From the NCBI GenBank assembly GCA_963844235.1, contig CAWJNF010000008.1, positions 186,001-250,000 of the forward strand: a DNA stretch of 64,000 nt, read 5' to 3'. Of the stretch, positions 62,620 through 64,000 are shown one piece after another. Made by a program: the position numbers and the translations under genes. The notes under the pieces are model-generated. The model was not told the DNA's origin. It saw only the letters and a list, made by a program, of their open reading frames with translations, and made no database searches. The stretch is from CAWJNF01 sp963844235. Its GTDB lineage: Bacteria > Actinomycetota > Thermoleophilia > Gaiellales > Gaiellaceae. Positions within the stretch are counted from its first letter, which is position 1; every line of letters starts with the position of its first letter.

Positions 62620-63196
62620 ATGAGCACGATGTCGCTGGCCGGGCGGATCGCCGAGATCGCGCCCGAGGTAGTCGAACGGGCGCGGCGCGGCGACCACGAG
62701 GCGTTCGCCGCCGTGGTCCGGCACTACGACCCCGGCCTGCGAGCGCTCGCCTACCGTCTGCTGCACGACCGGGACCGGATGGACGACGTGCTCCAGGAGG
62801 CCTACGTGCGAGCCTTCCGGAGCCTGCCACGATTCCGGCGCAGGGCGGCGCTCGGCACGTGGCTCTACCGGATTGTCTACAACGCGTGCCTCGACGAGCT
62901 GCGGCGGTCACGGCGGAGCGCCGCCCTACGCGCTCGAGGAGCTCTCCGAGCCGCCCGATCCGCAGCCCGGGCTCGATGAGACGGTGGCGTGGCGGCGCGA
63001 CCTCGCGCGGGCGCTGGCCGGGCTTGCGCCCGCGGAGCGGGCGGCGGTCCTCCTCGTCGACGCCCAGGGGCTCGACTACCGGGCCGCCGGCGAGGTGCTC
63101 GGAGTGCCACCGGGAACGGTCGCCTCGAGGCTCCACCGGGCCCGCGCCCGGCTTCGCGGCGCCCTGAGCGAGCACGAAGGAGCGCCGGAGCGATGA
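62620..63196 (+). CDS. ECF-type RNA polymerase sigma factor, one-base frameshift
   Basis: ATG 62620 opens a frame with region 2 (EAFAAVVRHYDPGLRALAYRLLHDRDRMDDVLQEAYVRAFRSLPRF, ALGTWLYRIVYNACLDELRR). The frame breaks near 62917-62921. The second frame continues APPYALEELSE and region 4 (LAGLAPAERAAVLLVDAQGLDYRAAGEVLGVPPGTVASRLHRARARLRGAL) to the stop at 63196. Skipping one base joins the two into a normal 190-residue sigma factor. The stop overlaps the start of the downstream membrane protein (ATGA). A sequence error is likely. Confidence 0.85.
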
Positions 63197-64000
63197 GCAA
63201 GCACCTACAGGAGTGGCGTGACGAAGAGCTCGGCGAATGGCTGGCGGAGCTCGGCACGCCGGAGCACCGGCCGGACTTCCTCCCGGAGCTTCGGCATCGG
63301 CTGGCACAGGAGCGGCGGGTCAGCGGAGCCCACGCGCGGTGGCACCACGCTCATCGCGGCAGGCTCCGCTTCGCGCTGCGCGCCGCGGTCGTTGCCGCGG
63401 TCGTCGCCGTCGTCGTCCTCCTGGTCGGCCTTCCGCGGGACGACCGACTTCCCGACGTCGTCCAGCCGTCCATCGCTACCGCTGCCGCGATCAAGGCGGA
63501 CGTGCGTGCCGCGTTGGCTCAGGCCGAGACCCTCAGCGGGATCGTGGTGAGCGACGGCCCCAGGAGAGGTGACGAGAATCGCTGGCGGTTCGTCCTCGCC
63601 GCGAACGGGGACTTTCGGCTGACCGGCATCACCCTCGTCGAGAACATCGCCTACGACGCTGCCACGGGAGTGGAGCGCTCGCTCAACCCGAGCGCCAGCG
63701 TCGGCGGCGACACGCTCTTCGCGGCGGAGCGGCGCGGTATCGCGCCAGGCCCACCGGACGGCGGCCCGGCGACGTGGCTCCTGCCGCGGAACTTCGGTGC
63801 AGTCGTACGGGCACTCCTGGCGACCGACGACCCGCGTGTGCGGGAGACGAGCTACGAAGGGCGGCCGGCCTGGCGCCTCGACATCGACGTGGCTCCGAAT
63901 GCGATCGTCCCCGAGCTCTCCGGCAACCGCTTCGAGATCACGGTCGACCGCGGCACCGGCATCCCGGTGCGGGTGGTGGAGCGGAAGGATGGCGCGTTCC
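63193..64000 (+). CDS. Membrane protein partnered with the ECF sigma factor (3' end outside window)
   Basis: The visible 269 residues start at ATG 63193, overlapping the sigma stop codon. They include a cytoplasmic N-terminus of about 60 residues (EWRDEELGEWLAELGTPEHRPDFLPELRHRL), a membrane helix (ALRAAVVAAVVAVVVLLVGL) and an outer domain with TLSGIVVSDG, NRWRFVLAANGDFRL, YEGRPAWRLDIDVAP and FEITVDRGTGIPVRVVER. The outer domain resembles MucB/RseB or LolA-like lipoprotein folds. The layout mirrors the protein at 53044-54360, so both are probably anti-sigma or signal-sensing partners of their sigma factors. Confidence 0.75.
   Translation, partial: MSKHLQEWRDEELGEWLAELGTPEHRPDFLPELRHRLAQERRVSGAHARWHHAHRGRLRFALRAAVVAAVVAVVVLLVGLPRDDRLPDVVQPSIATAAAIKADVRAALAQAETLSGIVVSDGPRRGDENRWRFVLAANGDFRLTGITLVENIAYDAATGVERSLNPSASVGGDTLFAAERRGIAPGPPDGGPATWLLPRNFGAVVRALLATDDPRVRETSYEGRPAWRLDIDVAPNAIVPELSGNRFEITVDRGTGIPVRVVERKDGAF

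Overview
The window is high-GC bacterial DNA that reads as an actinobacterium, most likely class Thermoleophilia (Gaiellales/Solirubrobacterales type). This placement is inferred from the high GC, the many GTG/TTG starts, starts with a -10 box at leaderless spacing, the meso-diaminopimelate-type MurE, MraZ plus a complete division/cell-wall (dcw) cluster, and many ECF sigma factors paired with membrane anti-sigma-like proteins. No tRNA, rRNA, CRISPR, transposase or phage gene was found.

Layout. 1-9.7 kb is a metabolic and repair patchwork: a truncated homoserine-dehydrogenase-like oxidoreductase, an HhH-GPD glycosylase with a cupin, a hydantoinase/oxoprolinase pair (hyuA-hyuB) with a second cupin, an ECF sigma factor coupled to an O6-alkylguanine DNA alkyltransferase, a DMT transporter and a PfkB-type kinase. 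9.8-26.4 kb is the dcw cluster in the order mraZ-rsmH-ftsL-ftsI-murE-murF-mraY-murD-ftsW-murG-murC-murB-(VOC protein)-ftsQ-ftsZ. It starts at a promoter embedded in four MraZ boxes, and ftsZ has its own promoter. 27-37.2 kb is a minus-strand block of secreted proteins: three calcium-binding RTX-repeat proteins, two of them tandem paralogues, and one unknown secreted protein, each followed by a strong hairpin. 37.4-41.8 kb is the glycine cleavage operon gcvT-gcvH-gcvPA-gcvPB. 41.9-49.3 kb carries an rlmN with an extra N-terminal domain, a Ca2+/H+ antiporter, a Cys-rich unknown, a histidine kinase, endonuclease IV, an OsmC protein and gltX. 49.3-64 kb holds a secreted trypsin-like protease, two peptidoglycan hydrolases (an amidase, and an unusual MepA-M14 fusion), three ECF sigma operons, Ku, and a divergent pair of an MBL-like protein and a CGNR regulator.

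Two features run across the window. First, at least fifteen short palindromes share the head GTGTAGGGG followed by a stem whose sequence varies while its pairing is kept. They look like GTAG-headed REP elements. They supply the murG stop codon, the murC start region and part of the murD N-terminus. Second, several otherwise conserved genes (gcvPA, an ECF sigma factor, two RTX genes and a secreted protein) are interrupted by isolated one-base indels. The intact RTX paralogue lets two of these be placed precisely. They are more likely sequencing or assembly errors than real pseudogenes, but this needs raw-read support.
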